From: an uncultured Psychroserpens sp.
GTDB taxonomy: Bacteria; Bacteroidota; Bacteroidia; Flavobacteriales; Flavobacteriaceae
Length of the DNA stretch: 64,000 bases
Assembly: GCF_947501425.1 (NCBI RefSeq)
Contig: NZ_CANMVN010000003.1
Span: 62,001 to 126,000 of the forward strand
Direction of reading: 5' to 3'
Shown here: piece after piece, positions 63,718-64,000 of the stretch
Numbering within the stretch: position 1 is the first letter of the stretch
Layout of the letters: each line of letters begins with the position of its first letter
Made by a program: the position numbers and the translations under genes
Notes under the pieces: model-generated
What the model saw: the letters and a program-made list of their open reading frames with translations, nothing else
What the model was told of the DNA's origin: nothing
Database searches by the model: none

Positions 63718-64000
63718 ACGTACTTGTAAAATCTGCCACTATAGTTGACCCTAAAAGCGATTTTCACAATCAAACCGTTGATATTCTTATTGAAAAAGGA
63801 ACAATTTCCCATATTTCAAAACGCATTCAAAACCCGAAAGACTACAAAGAGATCCGATTGGATAATCTACATGTGTCTCAAGGTTGGTTTGATAGTTCAG
63901 TAAGTTTTGGAGAGCCAGGTTTTGAAGAACGTGAAACTATAGAAAACGGACTCAAAGCTGCTGCACTTTCAGGATTTACAGCAGTTGCAGTAAATCCAAA
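63714..64000 (+). CDS. Dihydroorotase-like amidohydrolase, 3' end beyond the window
   Basis: The frame is open from ATG 63714 to the end (95 codons). MNVLVKSATIVDPKSDFHNQ is the usual start of dihydroorotase-type amidohydrolases. At residues about 60-73 it reads GWFDSSVSFGEPGFEERETI. Where active enzymes have DxHxHxREPG, the HxH is replaced by DSS. In Bacteroidota such a PyrC homologue with missing metal histidines exists beside the active enzyme. So catalysis is doubtful until the rest is seen. It overlaps BatA by 4 bp. Confidence 0.8.
   Translation, partial: MNVLVKSATIVDPKSDFHNQTVDILIEKGTISHISKRIQNPKDYKEIRLDNLHVSQGWFDSSVSFGEPGFEERETIENGLKAAALSGFTAVAVNP

Noticed and set aside
1-64000. CRISPR arrays, tRNA or rRNA genes
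   Set aside because: No regularly spaced repeats, no tRNA-like cloverleaf ends and no conserved rRNA words were noticed.

Overview
The window comes from a low-GC member of the Bacteroidota, most likely a marine Flavobacteriaceae (Winogradskyella/Psychroserpens-like). This is inferred from several signs: promoters of the TAnnTTTG type, many exported proteins whose signal peptides end in AQ, lipoproteins with an SC lipobox followed by acidic residues, flavobacterial family proteins (HYC_CC_PP, DUF6146, DUF6787, DUF5916, BatA), and a short ACT-less SerA next to SerC. No rRNA, tRNA, CRISPR array, integrase or transposase was seen.

Layout. 1-3.3 kb: a cut-off lipoprotein gene, a TPR/HTH membrane regulator and a DCC thiol oxidoreductase. 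3.3-4.0 kb: a gene-poor scar with the tail of a DUF4139 gene and another gene remnant. 4.0-8.2 kb: a tight five-gene operon on the minus strand (glutathione-synthetase-like ATP-grasp ligase, rhodanese, TerB-like protein, N-formylglutamate amidohydrolase-like protein, QEGLA/DUF1704 metalloprotease). 8.3-17.6 kb: a dicarboxylate symporter, aroC, an LpxH-like phosphatase, a giant FAD/Fe-S dehydrogenase, DinB, Lrp and an M14 peptidase. 17.9-27.5 kb: an XRE regulator sharing an operator with M14, TerC, the parE-retropepsin-DUF-parC operon, an SRPBCC protein and ychF. 27.6-45.4 kb: mostly housekeeping and envelope genes, including ferredoxin, a LuxC-type reductase, serC-serA, a probable zinc-uptake TonB trio, CDP-alcohol transferase, folE, a DUF5916 protein and a LolD-type ATPase.

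45.4-57.1 kb is the most striking part. An intact TIGR02757 gene is followed by a 10.6-kb copper/silver-type efflux island of nine co-oriented genes (HYC_CC_PP, CusA-like, TolC, acetolactate-decarboxylase-like lipoprotein, metal-binding lipoprotein, HMA-MauE protein, HMA-CDF transporter, DUF305, CusB-like). The island is closed by a second copy of the last 267 bp of TIGR02757. By my hand count the two copies differ at 14 positions, yet their proteins differ at only one residue. That pattern fits a mobile island that arrived with its own version of the 3' end of the gene.

57.1-64 kb returns to the chromosomal backbone: S10 and M61 peptidases, a GT2 glycosyltransferase with a Rossmann-like tail, a BatA protein and the start of a dihydroorotase-like gene that lacks the HxH metal motif at the edge of the window.

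Family assignments come from recognising motifs by eye; no database search was possible. Start codons were moved inward where the longest open frame runs through a promoter or ahead of a signal peptide.
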